A stretch of DNA of 64,000 nucleotides from an uncultured Cyclobacteriaceae bacterium (GCA_947492745.1 CANLOE010000013.1:1-64000), one strand, 5' to 3'; counted from the first letter of the stretch, positions 36,798 through 47,024 are shown. The notes: generated by a model from the letters alone, not told the origin. Made by a program: numbers and translations.

Positions 36798-37643
36798 CTA
36801 CAATTTCAGGAATACGCCGACTTCATATGCGGGAGCTGCCAATATACGCTTTCCGGACAGTGCAAAAGTGGCAGAGGCCAAAGCTCCGAAATTTTCCTTT
36901 AGATCATAGGTCAGCGTAGGCCCAAAAGCAAAGAACTCCGTATTATTGGAGAAAATGCCATTGGCAGTGCCTCCTCCCTCACCATTTTGAAAGGAGATGA
37001 CACTGTTTGCTTTCAGAATGGCCGTTACTTTATTGATACCCGTATAGCCCAGTTCGAAGCCATAGCGAAACTCTTCAGAGAAATTGTTGGTTCGGTTATT
37101 GATGCCGATATGGGCCGAAGCATAAAGCGGAGCAGGGTAAAAGGAGACTCCAGCGTCCAGTTTGAGGTATTGGTTGAACTCGCCATCACCCGTCTGCAAT
37201 ATACGGCCTTCGCCACCCTCGGTCTCTCCTAATGGGAGTCCAAAGATAAGACTTGTACTCAGGGCGATCTTAGTGTCTCGTGTAAGTGCGTAGGTGAGGC
37301 CCAATTCCGCGTCTCCCAGTGCATTGACCTCATCTCCGGGCGTAACGGTACCGCTCTGCCTTAGCTGTATCTCATTGATGGTGCTTCGGACTAAGAAAGG
37401 GACATAGGCTACGGCGGAAATCCTGTCGCTAAGACCATATTCCCCATAAATGCTGGTGGTATAGAGACTGAGTGTAGTGATATCCTCTAGGTCTCCATTG
37501 GGAGCATAGAATTGGCTCGCTCTGATTACACTCTGGCCAAACTTGAAAAAACCCTTGCCTTTTTTTGGAGGCCATCCGCCTCCGGCTATCGTAGTTCCTG
37601 CCAGGAAAAGGCTCAAACCTATGGTGAGAACCAGTGATTTCAT
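36798..37643 (-). CDS. Outer-membrane beta-barrel protein
   Basis: 281 residues from ATG 37643, directly at the signal peptide (MKSLVLTIGLSLFLAGTTIAGG); an ATG at 37700 overlapping the previous stop (TAATG) would add 19 residues. The mature part is made of about a dozen amphipathic strands with turns, ending in KL after aromatic-rich strands, like transporter- or porin-like barrels. Specific substrate unknown. Last gene after an Ig-like lipoprotein, histidine kinase and response regulator, so it may be the output or sensor target of that system. Confidence 0.8.
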   Translation of the reverse strand: MKSLVLTIGLSLFLAGTTIAGGGWPPKKGKGFFKFGQSVIRASQFYAPNGDLEDITTLSLYTTSIYGEYGLSDRISAVAYVPFLVRSTINEIQLRQSGTVTPGDEVNALGDAELGLTYALTRDTKIALSTSLIFGLPLGETEGGEGRILQTGDGEFNQYLKLDAGVSFYPAPLYASAHIGINNRTNNFSEEFRYGFELGYTGINKVTAILKANSVISFQNGEGGGTANGIFSNNTEFFAFGPTLTYDLKENFGALASATFALSGKRILAAPAYEVGVFLKL

Positions 37644-37699
37644 GTTATTGATATAGTTCATATTCTTGATTGCTATGTTCGCTATTAGAGTTGTGACCA

Positions 37700-38656
37700 T
37701 TAGTTGAATTCTCCTACTCCGAAAGTCAGGCCGGCCGGCTTACAAAGTACAATGACATACTGAAAGTCTGCTATCTCAGCACCGGGCTGCGCATCACTCA
37801 CGTTAAAGGTATGACTTCCTCCTGTGGTAACCTGTCCCAAGTCCAGACCACTGGCCCTAACGGACCTTCCATCGGTGGTATTCGCCAAGTAGATGAAAGT
37901 ACCCAAAGCGAAGTCGGTCTCAAAGTCATTGCTCAAGGTCAATATCAAATCTCCACTATCGTTTTTCTCTAAAGTAGCTGTTCCTTTGGCCGTGTAGCTT
38001 CCCCTACCTTCCAGACTTGCAGTTTTACTGGAACTACCTACAGTGACCGTAATGGCACTACTGACAATGCCGTCGATACTCGCTGTGATTTCACTGGTAC
38101 CTTCTCCTACGGCGGTACCGATTCCATCAGTATCGATGGTGATAACGCTCTCATTACTGCTGGACCAGGTAAAATCATCCTTATCATTGAGCTGGTTATC
38201 GTTTACATTCAGTGCCTGAGCAGAAAAAGTTATCGTTTCGTTCAAGCTCAGTGCCCCTGCCTTTGGTGTTGAGATTTCTACCTTGACCACGTCATTGACA
38301 TTACCGGCTACACCTATCAGGAAGGGTTCACTGAATACTTCATTCACACTGGCCAGAACAGTGGCTTGCCCAGCGCCTTCTCCCCTGACCTTGCCGCTAT
38401 TGTCTACACTGACAATACTCGGGTCGCTGCTCTGCCAAGTGATGGTAGCCTCTTCTCTTATCCCGAACTTGTTAAAATAACTGGCAGATAATTGTTCGCT
38501 CTGCCCTACGGTCAGACCGGATAGACTGGTGTCGATGATCAACTGCTCCTCGACGATTTCATCATCGATAACGTCTGTACCGATACAGGCCCAAGTACCG
38601 AATGTCAGTACGACTAAGGCCATCTTGAGTATAAAACTTTTGTTCTGTGCGTTCAT
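37700..38656 (-). CDS. Lipoprotein with BIG2-type Ig-like domains
   Basis: 318 residues. Lipobox GTWAC near residue 24, then an acidic stretch and two bacterial Ig-like (BIG2) domains (about 40-118 and 125-206, each ending with SIVSVDNSGKVRGEGAGQATV-like sequence), then a C-terminal beta domain with a late Cys (VLCKPAG). Surface or periplasmic adhesion-type domains; ligand unknown. Its TAA stop overlaps an ATG of the barrel gene, which suggests coupling. Confidence 0.85.
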   Translation of the reverse strand: MNAQNKSFILKMALVVLTFGTWACIGTDVIDDEIVEEQLIIDTSLSGLTVGQSEQLSASYFNKFGIREEATITWQSSDPSIVSVDNSGKVRGEGAGQATVLASVNEVFSEPFLIGVAGNVNDVVKVEISTPKAGALSLNETITFSAQALNVNDNQLNDKDDFTWSSSNESVITIDTDGIGTAVGEGTSEITASIDGIVSSAITVTVGSSSKTASLEGRGSYTAKGTATLEKNDSGDLILTLSNDFETDFALGTFIYLANTTDGRSVRASGLDLGQVTTGGSHTFNVSDAQPGAEIADFQYVIVLCKPAGLTFGVGEFN

Positions 38657-38690
38657 GGTTTGATTTATTTATTGTATTACATTGTTTTTT

Positions 38691-40187
38691 CTATTGATAT
38701 TGAGGAAGTTGAAATGAAAAACTGGTACCCTGATTGAGCTTGCTGTTCAGAAATATCTTCGAATCATGGATCTCCAATATCTTTTTGACAATGGCCAATC
38801 CCAATCCCGTGCTGTTCTTGTCCAAGCTTACCCTTTTGTCGCCTATATGATATCGGTCGAATACAAAAGGCATTTGATCTTGTGGTATGCCCTTTCCTGT
38901 ATCCGAAACCTTGATTTCTACTGCATCATATCCATTTTCGTTGATTTCAATACTGATTTTTCCTTTTTCCGGGGTGAACTTGATGGCATTGTCTATCAAG
39001 TTCTGTAAGACTCGCTCTATCAGAGCCACATCCGCATAGACCAACAGGTTTGCTTCTGATATTTTGGCACTGATCTGTATCCCCTTTTCTTCTGCGAGTA
39101 TCTGATATTTTTGAGATATGTCCTGAATCAACTCGCTGATAGAGAAAGGCTCTTTATCGGGACTGATCTGATGTGCTTCCAGCTTAGAGAGCTCGAAGAG
39201 TTCATTGACCAGTTTTTTGAGCCTTTCGGTACCTTCCAGCACGATTTTGAGGTACTTTTTTCGTTCTTCCTTATCAAGGTCCTTGTTCTTGATCATCAGT
39301 GTTTCCACATATCCATGAATAACGGCCAAGGGTGTCCGTAAATCATGGGAGACATTGCCCACCAGTTCACGGCGAAGGTTTTCCATCGATTTGAGGTTCT
39401 CTATATTGCCCACGATAGTATCGGCCATCTCATTGAACACTACGGCCAATGTATTGATCTCATCGCCCGGCTTGGAGGGTATACGGGCACTCATCTCCCC
39501 GTTCTTGAAACGCTGTACCGTTTGGATGACCTTACTTAGGTTTTTGGTGATGAACCAGAAAGCGATGATACCTACGGTCAGGGCGGCCAGTAGCGTGGTG
39601 ATCATATAGCGGCTGCCCAGTTTCAATATATAGCTGCCCCATAACAGACTGGATACGGAGTCATACTCCTCACTGGCCAGTATCACGTAAATATAACCCA
39701 GCACCTTTCCTTCTTCCTCTACTTTGGTGGCGGAAAACACTTTTTTGCGCCCAATCTGCCTTGGGTCGTCCCCGACGATGTACTTCTGGCCATCCGTGGC
39801 AATAAATTCTTTGATAGGGTCGAGGCTGACCGACTCCAGTTTCACTTTTTTGTAGGGTGCCACATAGTTCAGTATTTTTCCACTGGGAGAGAGTAGGTAT
39901 ACTTCGATACTGGGATTGACGGCCATCATATAGTGCATGATATCGTCGGTAGCCTTTTCGTTCAGTTGACCATCCAGAAAAGGTTTAAGCTCTTGCGATA
40001 TGCTTTTGGCAATATTGGCGTTCAGGCGCTGGTTCTTTTCCTGAAAATGGCTTTCGGCCATCTGTGTGGAAGAAAAGAAATAAACTAGTCCCAAACCGAT
40101 AAGTAATAACAGGAAAGTTAAGGATATCTTGATGAACAAGCCCCTGGATTGAAAAACGCCTGTTTTAAGTGTGTTATCCTGATCCAT
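38691..40187 (-). CDS. Sensor histidine kinase
   Basis: 498 residues from ATG 40187 (ATG 40214 would overlap the regulator gene). Two membrane helices (about 20-40 and 190-210) bracket a periplasmic PAS-like sensor region, followed by HAMP (NGEMSARIPSKPGDEI), HisKA with His in SHDLRTPLAVIHGY (about 280), and HATPase with N-box NLIDNAIKF, G1 DTGKGIP and G2 GLGLAIV. The stimulus is unknown. Encoded directly after its response regulator. Confidence 0.95.
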   Translation of the reverse strand: MDQDNTLKTGVFQSRGLFIKISLTFLLLLIGLGLVYFFSSTQMAESHFQEKNQRLNANIAKSISQELKPFLDGQLNEKATDDIMHYMMAVNPSIEVYLLSPSGKILNYVAPYKKVKLESVSLDPIKEFIATDGQKYIVGDDPRQIGRKKVFSATKVEEEGKVLGYIYVILASEEYDSVSSLLWGSYILKLGSRYMITTLLAALTVGIIAFWFITKNLSKVIQTVQRFKNGEMSARIPSKPGDEINTLAVVFNEMADTIVGNIENLKSMENLRRELVGNVSHDLRTPLAVIHGYVETLMIKNKDLDKEERKKYLKIVLEGTERLKKLVNELFELSKLEAHQISPDKEPFSISELIQDISQKYQILAEEKGIQISAKISEANLLVYADVALIERVLQNLIDNAIKFTPEKGKISIEINENGYDAVEIKVSDTGKGIPQDQMPFVFDRYHIGDKRVSLDKNSTGLGLAIVKKILEIHDSKIFLNSKLNQGTSFSFQLPQYQ

Positions 40188-40197
40188 AATAGTGTGA

Positions 40198-40899
40198 TTA
40201 AGCGATTTCATCATTGAACCTGTATCCTATGCCCCATGTGGTCAGGATATACTCCGGTTTGGACAGGTCTTTTTCGACTTTGGCCCGTAATCGGTTGATG
40301 TGTGAGTTCACCGTATGTTCATAGCCTTCAAACTCATAGCCCCAGACCAGGCGCAAAAGGTGATTTCTGGAATAGCTCTTGCCCGGATTGGAAGCCATCA
40401 GCAAAAGAAGGTCGAATTCTTTTGGGGTGAGGTCTACCCTTTTGTCCCCTAAGGTGACCTTCCTTTTCCCTTCGTCAATGGACAGTTCCCCGAAAATTTT
40501 CAGTGCCACGGGCTTGTCCTCACTCTCGTTCTGCATTTGCGCCCTTCGAAAAATGGCCTTGACCCTAGCGATGAACTCCCTGACACTAAAAGGTTTGGTG
40601 AGATAATCATCGGCTCCTGTTTCCAGGCCTAGAATCTTGTCGATTTCCTCTGATCTGGCCGTTAGCATCAATATGGGGGTCGGTATATTGGCAGCGCGTA
40701 CCCTTCGGCAAATCTCCAGACCATCCATTCCCGGGAGCATTACATCAAGTATCATCAGATCGAATACTTCGTTCAGTGCAGTGTCGCAGCCCCTTTTACC
40801 ATCGGGTACCATCGTCAGTTTGCAATCCAGATCTTTCAGGTGGATATTCAATAGCTCGCGTATGTCCGGATCGTCCTCTACCAAAAGTACATTTTTCAT
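40198..40899 (-). CDS. OmpR-family response regulator
   Basis: 233 residues from ATG 40899 (MKNVLLVEDDPDI); the upstream ATG 40962 adds a non-homologous 21 residues. The receiver domain has the acidic pair EDD and phospho-acceptor in MILDVMLPGMDG; Lys in LTKPFS. The C-terminal winged helix has LTPKEFDLLLLMASNPGK and the WGIGYRF end. Pairs with the kinase encoded next. The first gene of a probable four-gene operon down to 36798. Confidence 0.96.
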   Translation of the reverse strand: MKNVLLVEDDPDIRELLNIHLKDLDCKLTMVPDGKRGCDTALNEVFDLMILDVMLPGMDGLEICRRVRAANIPTPILMLTARSEEIDKILGLETGADDYLTKPFSVREFIARVKAIFRRAQMQNESEDKPVALKIFGELSIDEGKRKVTLGDKRVDLTPKEFDLLLLMASNPGKSYSRNHLLRLVWGYEFEGYEHTVNSHINRLRAKVEKDLSKPEYILTTWGIGYRFNDEIA

Positions 40900-41318
40900 T
40901 GCATGGGATTTTGTCGTATCATCAGTTTGGATCACATCGTACTGCGTTGTTCCTGCTTCCATAATTTCTATTTCTTACATCTCAAAATTACGGGCCAATT
41001 ATCACGAAAGTATCACGACAATCAAAGCAATTTATGCTACCTAGCTTCACTAACGGAGCTTTGGGACTATTGATTGGTCAGCTAAATGACTATTGGCATA
41101 GAAAAAGTACATTTCGCAACATTTGAGTACGAACTCGTATTATTAATTTGGTCATTGAATCTTATAAAAACTATTTTTTGTCAAGATATATATGCTCTGG
41201 GGCCTTCATGATGATGTTCTTACGATTACTACTAACAGCAATTTCGATGATTTGACTTTACCATGTCTGAACTTAAGCCTATCTTTAAATAAATACATCA
41301 CTACAAAACGATACACTT
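40900..41318. other. Gap without recognisable gene
   Basis: Divergent upstream regions of the response regulator and of the gene at 41319. No ORF or clear element; a short GATTGGTCAG-type sequence resembles parts of the repeat at 34840. Confidence 0.5.
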
Positions 41319-41801
41319 ATGGTCATTTCATTTGACGAGTTGCCCGGTAGTGCTCGATTATGGATTTATCAAGCGTCTACCCTCCTTAGTACTGAGCAAC
41401 AAGAGCAGATCAGTAATGAACTGAATACCTTCCTATCAGGATGGGCCGCTCATGGTCAGGCGTTAACGGCCGCTTTTGAAATACTTCATGACCGTTTTCT
41501 GATCATCGCCGTAGATGAAGTCGGGCAAAAGGCCACGGGCTGCTCGATAGATGCCTCTGTGCATGTCCTACAGAACATCGGAGAGAGTATGGGTGTCGAC
41601 TTCTTTGACCGAACGCAAATAGCCTTTTTGGATGAAAATGAGGTGTTTCTGGCACCCATCTCAGAAGTGAAACAAAAGATAGGTTCGGGTCGAATTCATA
41701 AAGAAACGCTGACTTTCAATAACTTAGTGGTGAACAAGGATGATTTCGATGAAAAATGGTCCGTTAAGGCAGAAGATAGCTGGCTTTCAAGATATTTTTG
41801 A
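41319..41801 (+). CDS. Conserved Bacteroidota protein of unknown function
   Basis: 160 residues, soluble, opening FDELPGSARLWIYQASTLLS and with a conserved-looking GCSIDASVHVLQNIG in the middle and FNNLVVNK near the end. I recognise it as a family widespread in Bacteroidota, sometimes labelled ABC transporter ATPase, but it has no Walker motifs, so that label is wrong. Function unknown. Confidence 0.8.
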   Translation: MVISFDELPGSARLWIYQASTLLSTEQQEQISNELNTFLSGWAAHGQALTAAFEILHDRFLIIAVDEVGQKATGCSIDASVHVLQNIGESMGVDFFDRTQIAFLDENEVFLAPISEVKQKIGSGRIHKETLTFNNLVVNKDDFDEKWSVKAEDSWLSRYF

Positions 41802-42179
41802 CACTTTTGAAGAAAGCGATAAGAATTATTTGCTGTTAAGTAGTATATGGTTTAAATTAATAGGACAATTTGAATGATGTTTGGGCAAATAATACGGTAT
41901 TCACTTATGAAATGTCGCTTGCGTTGATGTTGACCGCGCGGTAAAAGACGTGACCCGTATGATGTTCGGGTATGCAAATGACCCTTCGATTGTTATCAGT
42001 GTCTATCGAAAGGATGGAAAAGGAACATTCTCAGAACAGTTTTGAGAGAGTTATAGAGTTATGGATAACCATTATCCTACCCGTTAGGGATTGTATATCC
42101 TTCTGAAGCACATCATTGTTTCCAGTAGAGCTTCGTTTACCAAAAGCTCCGCAGTGTACATTATCAATGGTACAATTAC
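41802..42179. other. Gap without recognisable gene
   Basis: Upstream region of the PorE-like gene; no promoter consensus or element identified. Confidence 0.5.
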
Positions 42180-44225
42180 ATGAAAAAAACACTTCTTCTT
42201 CTTTGCCTACTTGTTTTGGGCGTACTTTCCTCCTGTAGTTTGGAAAAAAAAGCAAGGAAAGCTTATGAATATGCCGAATATCAGAAGGCTATTGACCTCT
42301 ACGGTAAGCTATTGGATAAAAGGAAAAATCAAGCGAGGGCAAACTATTTTATCGCGGATTCCTATCGTTTGTCCAACCGGCTACAGATGGCCGAGCCGTA
42401 TTATAAAAAGGCAATGGACAGCGGTATCTCCAATGACTCCGTAGGATTATATTATGCCTTTGCCCTAAAGGCCAATGAAAAGTACAAGGACGCAGCACAA
42501 CAATTGGACAATTATGTAGCCGGCACTGAAAATGAGGCTTATGTCCAGAGGGCCAACAAAGAGATGGAGAACCTATCGCTACTCAATCGTCTGAAAGAGG
42601 AAAAAAGCTATTACCGTATCAAAAACCTGGAAGCGATCAACTCCGATCAGAGCGAATATTCTCCCGTCTTTTTTGATGGTTACCTTTACTTCACTTCTTC
42701 ACGGGACAACAAACTTATCTATAACGGTACGGGCACGCCCTATACCGATATTTTCAAAGTGAAGACCAAGGGAGCCAATGTGGATATCGCTACCTTGGAG
42801 TCTATGGACGATATTATCAATCTCCCGGATGTACATGAGGCATCGATTACTTTTTCTCCCGATGGAAATACCGTGGTCTTTGCCCGAAGCAATACGGGCA
42901 AACGAAAAGGGCGCTATGATGTAAGCCTTTACCTCTCTCACTACAGAAAAGAGGCTTGGACAGAACCACGCTTGATCAATGTCAATCAGCTGAACCCTCA
43001 GAAAGTAAGCTATTGGAACTCTACCCCGGCCTTCAGCAGAGATGGAAAAACGCTATATTTCTCTTCTAACCGACCTAGAGGTAAGGGGGGGACCGATATC
43101 TACTCTGCGAAGATGAACTCCAGAGGAAGGTTCAGTAAACCCAAGAACCTAGGGGCAGCGGTCAACACGGAAGGTAACGAGAGTTTCCCTTTTGTATCCA
43201 GTGATGGCAAACTGTACTTCTCATCGGATGGCCATGCCGGCTTCGGTGGTCTCGACCTGTTCGTAGCCAAAAGGGAGCGGGGCAAGACCACTGTAAAGAA
43301 TCTCGGTAAGCCCGTTAACTCCAGTGCGGATGACTTTGGTATGTTCCTGTTCAAGCCCGACAAGGGTTTTTTCTGTTCCAATAGGCCCGGAGGAAAAGGA
43401 GATGATGATATTTATACTTTTATCAATGAGGATCCCGACCTCAAGGAAGTCAACTATTTTCTCAAGGGGCTCACCAAAACCTATGGAGAAGACGGCAAAT
43501 CTACCAAGCTACTGCCCAGTGTCACGGTCAAACTATTGGATGCAGAAGGAAATACACTGGAGGAGACTACCTCCAATCGTCAGGGGGAGTTTTCATTTCG
43601 GGTCTACGAAGAAGAAGATTATGACCTGGTAGCGGAAAAACACGGAAAAGAGGTTTCCTATCTGACAACCCGGGGCGATTTTACGACAATCGGTAAATCC
43701 AAACCAAAATCCGAGCTGGTAAAGCTGATTACCAATGTTACTTTCGACACGCTCATGGTGCTGGAAAAACTGGAGCTGCACAAGCATTTCGTATTGGAAA
43801 ACATCCTCTATGACTTGGATAAGTGGGATATCCGTACTGATGCTGCCCTCGAACTCGATAAGCTGGTCGTTCTCCTCAAAGATAATCCCGAAATCAAGAT
43901 AGAACTCAGCTCTCATACAGATAACCGTGCTCCCGATGAGTATAACATGACCCTATCCGAAAAAAGAGCACGTTCGGCAGTCGATTATCTGATTTCCCAA
44001 GGTATCGATAAAAAACGCTTGGTCGCCAAGGGCTATGGAGAGTCCCAACTCATCATCAAAAATGCTGTTACGGAAGAGCAGCATCAGGTCAACCGTAGGA
44101 CAGAGTTCGAGATACTGGCCATCGACCCGAGCAAGAAGCCGAAAACCCTCGATGAGAACGGGAAAGAGGTCATCGAAGAAGTGGATGAGGAAGACCGCTT
44201 TTTTGACGATGATAACGGTCGATAA
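42180..44225 (+). CDS. porE: PorE-like T9SS lipoprotein: TPR, PD40 propeller, OmpA domain
   Basis: 681 residues. Lipobox LSSC (about 18). TPR repeats (about 22-140), WD40-like PD40 beta-propeller (about 150-420, with YSPVFFDGYLYFTSSR and TLYFSSNRPRGKGGTDIYSA repeats), a carboxypeptidase-regulatory-like domain (about 440-510) and a C-terminal OmpA peptidoglycan-binding domain (about 545-655, SSHTDNRAPDEYNMTLSEKRA). This order is that of PorE, which anchors the Type IX secretion complex to the wall. OmpA-family gliding proteins with the same order exist, so the exact orthologue is uncertain. The tail is acidic. Confidence 0.8.
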   Translation: MKKTLLLLCLLVLGVLSSCSLEKKARKAYEYAEYQKAIDLYGKLLDKRKNQARANYFIADSYRLSNRLQMAEPYYKKAMDSGISNDSVGLYYAFALKANEKYKDAAQQLDNYVAGTENEAYVQRANKEMENLSLLNRLKEEKSYYRIKNLEAINSDQSEYSPVFFDGYLYFTSSRDNKLIYNGTGTPYTDIFKVKTKGANVDIATLESMDDIINLPDVHEASITFSPDGNTVVFARSNTGKRKGRYDVSLYLSHYRKEAWTEPRLINVNQLNPQKVSYWNSTPAFSRDGKTLYFSSNRPRGKGGTDIYSAKMNSRGRFSKPKNLGAAVNTEGNESFPFVSSDGKLYFSSDGHAGFGGLDLFVAKRERGKTTVKNLGKPVNSSADDFGMFLFKPDKGFFCSNRPGGKGDDDIYTFINEDPDLKEVNYFLKGLTKTYGEDGKSTKLLPSVTVKLLDAEGNTLEETTSNRQGEFSFRVYEEEDYDLVAEKHGKEVSYLTTRGDFTTIGKSKPKSELVKLITNVTFDTLMVLEKLELHKHFVLENILYDLDKWDIRTDAALELDKLVVLLKDNPEIKIELSSHTDNRAPDEYNMTLSEKRARSAVDYLISQGIDKKRLVAKGYGESQLIIKNAVTEEQHQVNRRTEFEILAIDPSKKPKTLDENGKEVIEEVDEEDRFFDDDNGR

Positions 44226-44757
44226 AAGCCACCTCTTGGACGAAACCCAGAAGGGCCTATATTTCACTATAAATTAGAAAAATAAGGGAAAGCCCCTTCT
44301 GATACGAAAGGGAAGAACAACTTTAGGAAGAAAATAAAAGATACATTTTCACCCTGCTATGTCCAGTCATACCCAAGTATACTCAAGATAAAAATGGGTA
44401 ATCCGGCAGACGCTTCTATCGCGCCACTTTGAGGATGCTTTTTGTCAATGTCATCAGTGAATTGGTCTTTTGGAGCTTTCAGGCTGAACCCAAGCTTTCT
44501 CTAAGGCTATTCTTTTGACCCAAGCCAAATTGCGTTTGCGCATAAATGAGAGAAAGGAAATTAGCCAAAGATGAAACCTCGATTGAAAAAGTGTTTCGTA
44601 CGGTATTCATTGGAGAGTCCGTCATCGACGGTTTTCCGAAGGACAGGATGGAGATTCATATAGATCTGTGCGGGTCCGGCCATGGATGAAAATTTGAATA
44701 CAATAGCGTAGGCTTGAAACAGTCCCTCGGCCCTTATCTGGAATATATTCTTCTCCT
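44226..44757. other. Gap, possibly with decayed repeats
   Basis: Contains a motif E-like stretch at 44383 (AGTATACTCAAG) and a sequence near 44325 like the right end of the 222-bp element (AAAAGATACATTTT). No supported gene. Confidence 0.4.
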
Positions 44758-44787
44758 AAAGCCCTTATTCCATGGGCTTTTTTTATT
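44758..44787 (+). terminator. Rho-independent terminator upstream of purM
   Basis: AAAGCCC, loop TTATTCCAT, GGGCTTTTTTTA. It ends transcription from the left before purM; a TATTTTTG promoter-like box at 44784-44791 overlaps its T-tract. Confidence 0.75.
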
Positions 44788-44845
44788 TTTGCTATTGTAA
44801 ATTTTCCATGAGCCGTTCATGGAACCCTAATCCGAGCAAAATCCG

Positions 44846-46012
44846 ATGAACGAAAGATATGCACAGCGCGGTGTCTCTGCCTCCAAGGAGGAGGTACACC
44901 AGGCCATCAAAAAAGTCGATAAAGGTCTCTATCCACAGGCTTTCTGCAAGATAGTAGAGGACTATCTCGGAGGGGATGCCGACTATTGTAATATCATGCA
45001 TGCCGACGGCGCAGGTACAAAATCATCGCTGGCCTATATCTATTGGAAGGAGACAGGCGATTTGTCGGTCTGGAAGGGTATCGCCCAAGATGCCATTATC
45101 ATGAACATCGATGACCTCATCTGTGTGGGGGCCACGGACAATATACTGCTATCCTCTACCATAGGGCGTAACAAGCATTTGATACCCGGTGAGGTCCTGT
45201 CCGCACTCATTAATGGCACCGAAGAAGTACTGCAAATGCTGCGCGACCACGGAGTGCAGATCATCAGTACGGGCGGTGAGACGGCCGACCTCGGAGACCT
45301 GGTGAGGACGGTGGTCGTGGACAGCACGGTAACGGCGCGCATACCCAGAAACAATGTCATCAGCAATGCGAACATTCGGGCGGGGGATGTCATCGTAGGT
45401 CTTTCCTCTTACGGTAAGGCCAACTACGAAGAGGAGTACAACGGAGGCATGGGCAGCAATGGGCTTACCTCCGCGAGGCACGATGTCTTTGCCAAATCCT
45501 ATGCCAGTAAGTACCCCGAAACCTATGACCCGAAGGTTCCCGACGAACTGGTATACTCGGGCAGTCTACAGGTGACCGACTCCGTAGCGGGAGTGGCACT
45601 GGATGCGGGCAAACTGGTGTTGAGCCCTACGAGAACCTACGCGCCTGTCATGGTCGAGGCACTGAAGACATTACGCCCTCACATCCACGGTATGATCCAT
45701 TGTAGTGGAGGAGCGCAGACCAAAGTATTGCATTTTGTCGAAGACCTGCATATCACCAAGAATAATCTCTTTTCCACACCCCCTCTTTTCCGAATGATAC
45801 AACAGGAAAGTGGAACAGACTGGAAAGAGATGTACAAAGTCTTCAATATGGGACATCGCCTGGAGGTATACCTCTCCGAAGAACATGCCCCCGAGATGAT
45901 CGATATCGCTAGGGGTTTTGGGATAGAGGCCCAGATTATAGGAAGGGTGGAAGCGGCGGCCCACAAACAGGTGACCGTTGCCGGAGAGCATGGTACATTT
46001 GTGTATAAGTAA
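44846..46012 (+). CDS. purM: Phosphoribosylformylglycinamidine cyclo-ligase (AIR synthase)
   Basis: 388 residues, the longer form found in Bacteroidota. Opens NERYAQRGVSASKEEV (the family motif for FGAM/ATP binding), HADGAGTKS (about 53-61), DDLICVGA, GGETADLGD, and the C-terminal half of the PurM fold (NMGHRLEVYL). It closes the imidazole ring in purine synthesis in the cytoplasm. Stands alone between a terminator and a repeat-rich region. Confidence 0.95.
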   Translation: MNERYAQRGVSASKEEVHQAIKKVDKGLYPQAFCKIVEDYLGGDADYCNIMHADGAGTKSSLAYIYWKETGDLSVWKGIAQDAIIMNIDDLICVGATDNILLSSTIGRNKHLIPGEVLSALINGTEEVLQMLRDHGVQIISTGGETADLGDLVRTVVVDSTVTARIPRNNVISNANIRAGDVIVGLSSYGKANYEEEYNGGMGSNGLTSARHDVFAKSYASKYPETYDPKVPDELVYSGSLQVTDSVAGVALDAGKLVLSPTRTYAPVMVEALKTLRPHIHGMIHCSGGAQTKVLHFVEDLHITKNNLFSTPPLFRMIQQESGTDWKEMYKVFNMGHRLEVYLSEEHAPEMIDIARGFGIEAQIIGRVEAAAHKQVTVAGEHGTFVYK

Positions 46013-46329
46013 TATTGGTAACTTTTCCTATGCGCCTGTTCAAAAGGCCCGTGCGGTGGTTAGGTCCGGAACTGTTTCGAACTGTGTCAATGGTGTTTCT
46101 TCTGTAATTATGTCCTGGAATACACTTGGCAAGTGTATATTCAAATGAAATTGAGGACACATTGAATATAATTACGGAAGCACTGTTCCGCTTGGAATGG
46201 CCCCGAGGACCAATCTACCAATGACTTCTCTCCACCCGGAACGTCCCAAATGACTATTCTACTATTCTACCACTCCACTGTTGTAGGATACAGGATTTCC
46301 CCCTCTGCCGCAAGTTTAACGCAGTGTAA

Positions 46330-46488
46330 TACAAATTTGGGTTTCAGATGTCGTATAAGATTCCGCGGGTCATTTTTTTTCAATCAAGGTGATAACCGCA
46401 GGGATAGCAGCGCTATCCCGAGGATGGTCAACGCAGAGTGAAACAAAATGAACAGGAAGATATGCGATAGTTAAAAGCTAAGTTTGTA
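46330..46488 (+). repeat. Family A foldback element
   Basis: 159 bp TACAAATTTGGG to TTTGTA with TAA at 46327-46329 and 46489-46491. Confidence 0.93.
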
Positions 46489-46506
46489 TAACTTGTGGCA
46501 AAAATC

Positions 46507-46683
46507 AGGCAAGTTTTTTAACTTGCCTGTATGAGCCGGAAGATTATAGGTACAGCAGTGCCATAGATTATATCGGAGGAAAGGGACTTGTCGATATGAA
46601 GTTTATCTCCTGATTGTAGCAAGTTGAAAACTTGCATCAAATATTGCCACAAGTTATGGCCTTGCCTAAACTTGTGGCAATTG
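46507..46683. repeat. Cluster of REP-like hairpins
   Basis: AGGCAAGTT/AACTTGCCT (46507-46528), GCAAGTT-GAA-AACTTGC (about 46619-46635) and the 13-bp pair ATTGCCACAAGTT/AACTTGTGGCAAT (about 46645-46683). They share the AAGTT core and flank the RAYT remnant, as expected for palindromes mobilised by a RAYT. Confidence 0.65.
46533..46613 (+). pseudogene. C-terminal remnant of a second RAYT transposase
   Basis: The frame reads PEDYRYSSAIDYIGGKG up to a TGA at 46611-46613, parallel to PEHYRYSSATDYAGGKG at the end of the intact RAYT. No N-terminal part remains. It lies between the REP-like hairpins. Confidence 0.8.
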
Positions 46684-46686
46684 GGG

Positions 46687-46841
46687 GATCTTATTGCTGT
46701 TCGATGTACATTCGAGATGGAAATGTGACCTGTGATGCTCCTCATAAGTGCAGTTTGAAAACAATTACTACGATGGAAAGGTCGTTAATAGGGCATTGCA
46801 AATGCCGAACGCGTTCAGTCCTCGATACAATCGAGGACTAG
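46687..46841 (+). repeat. 155-bp direct repeat, left of RAYT
   Basis: Nearly identical to 47586-47740. Contains the palindromes GGCATTGCAAATGCC and AGTCCTCGAT-ACA-ATCGAGGACT at its right end. Confidence 0.9.
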
Positions 46842-47024
46842 TGGGAGATACACCAAATAACGTTTTGAAATGGCCGTGAAGAGTGTTCAAGGATAGAAAA
46901 ATAAAAATAGGGAAGAGATGATGCCAATAGTTGTCAATGATGTTCAGTATACTTGTCCTCGTTTTTAACGAGGACTTTCCCGAAATCGGCGTTTGTAACG
47001 CCATTCACCAAAAGTATCAACTCC

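Noticed and set aside
41319-41801. ABC transporter ATPase label for this protein family
   Set aside because: No Walker A, Walker B or signature motif in the 160 residues.
46250-46441. 63-residue ORF ending FNQGDNRRDSSAIPRMVNAE, and similar ORFs at 8465, 33978 and 36498
   Set aside because: They are translations of family A elements; recurrence reflects the DNA repeat, not a protein family.
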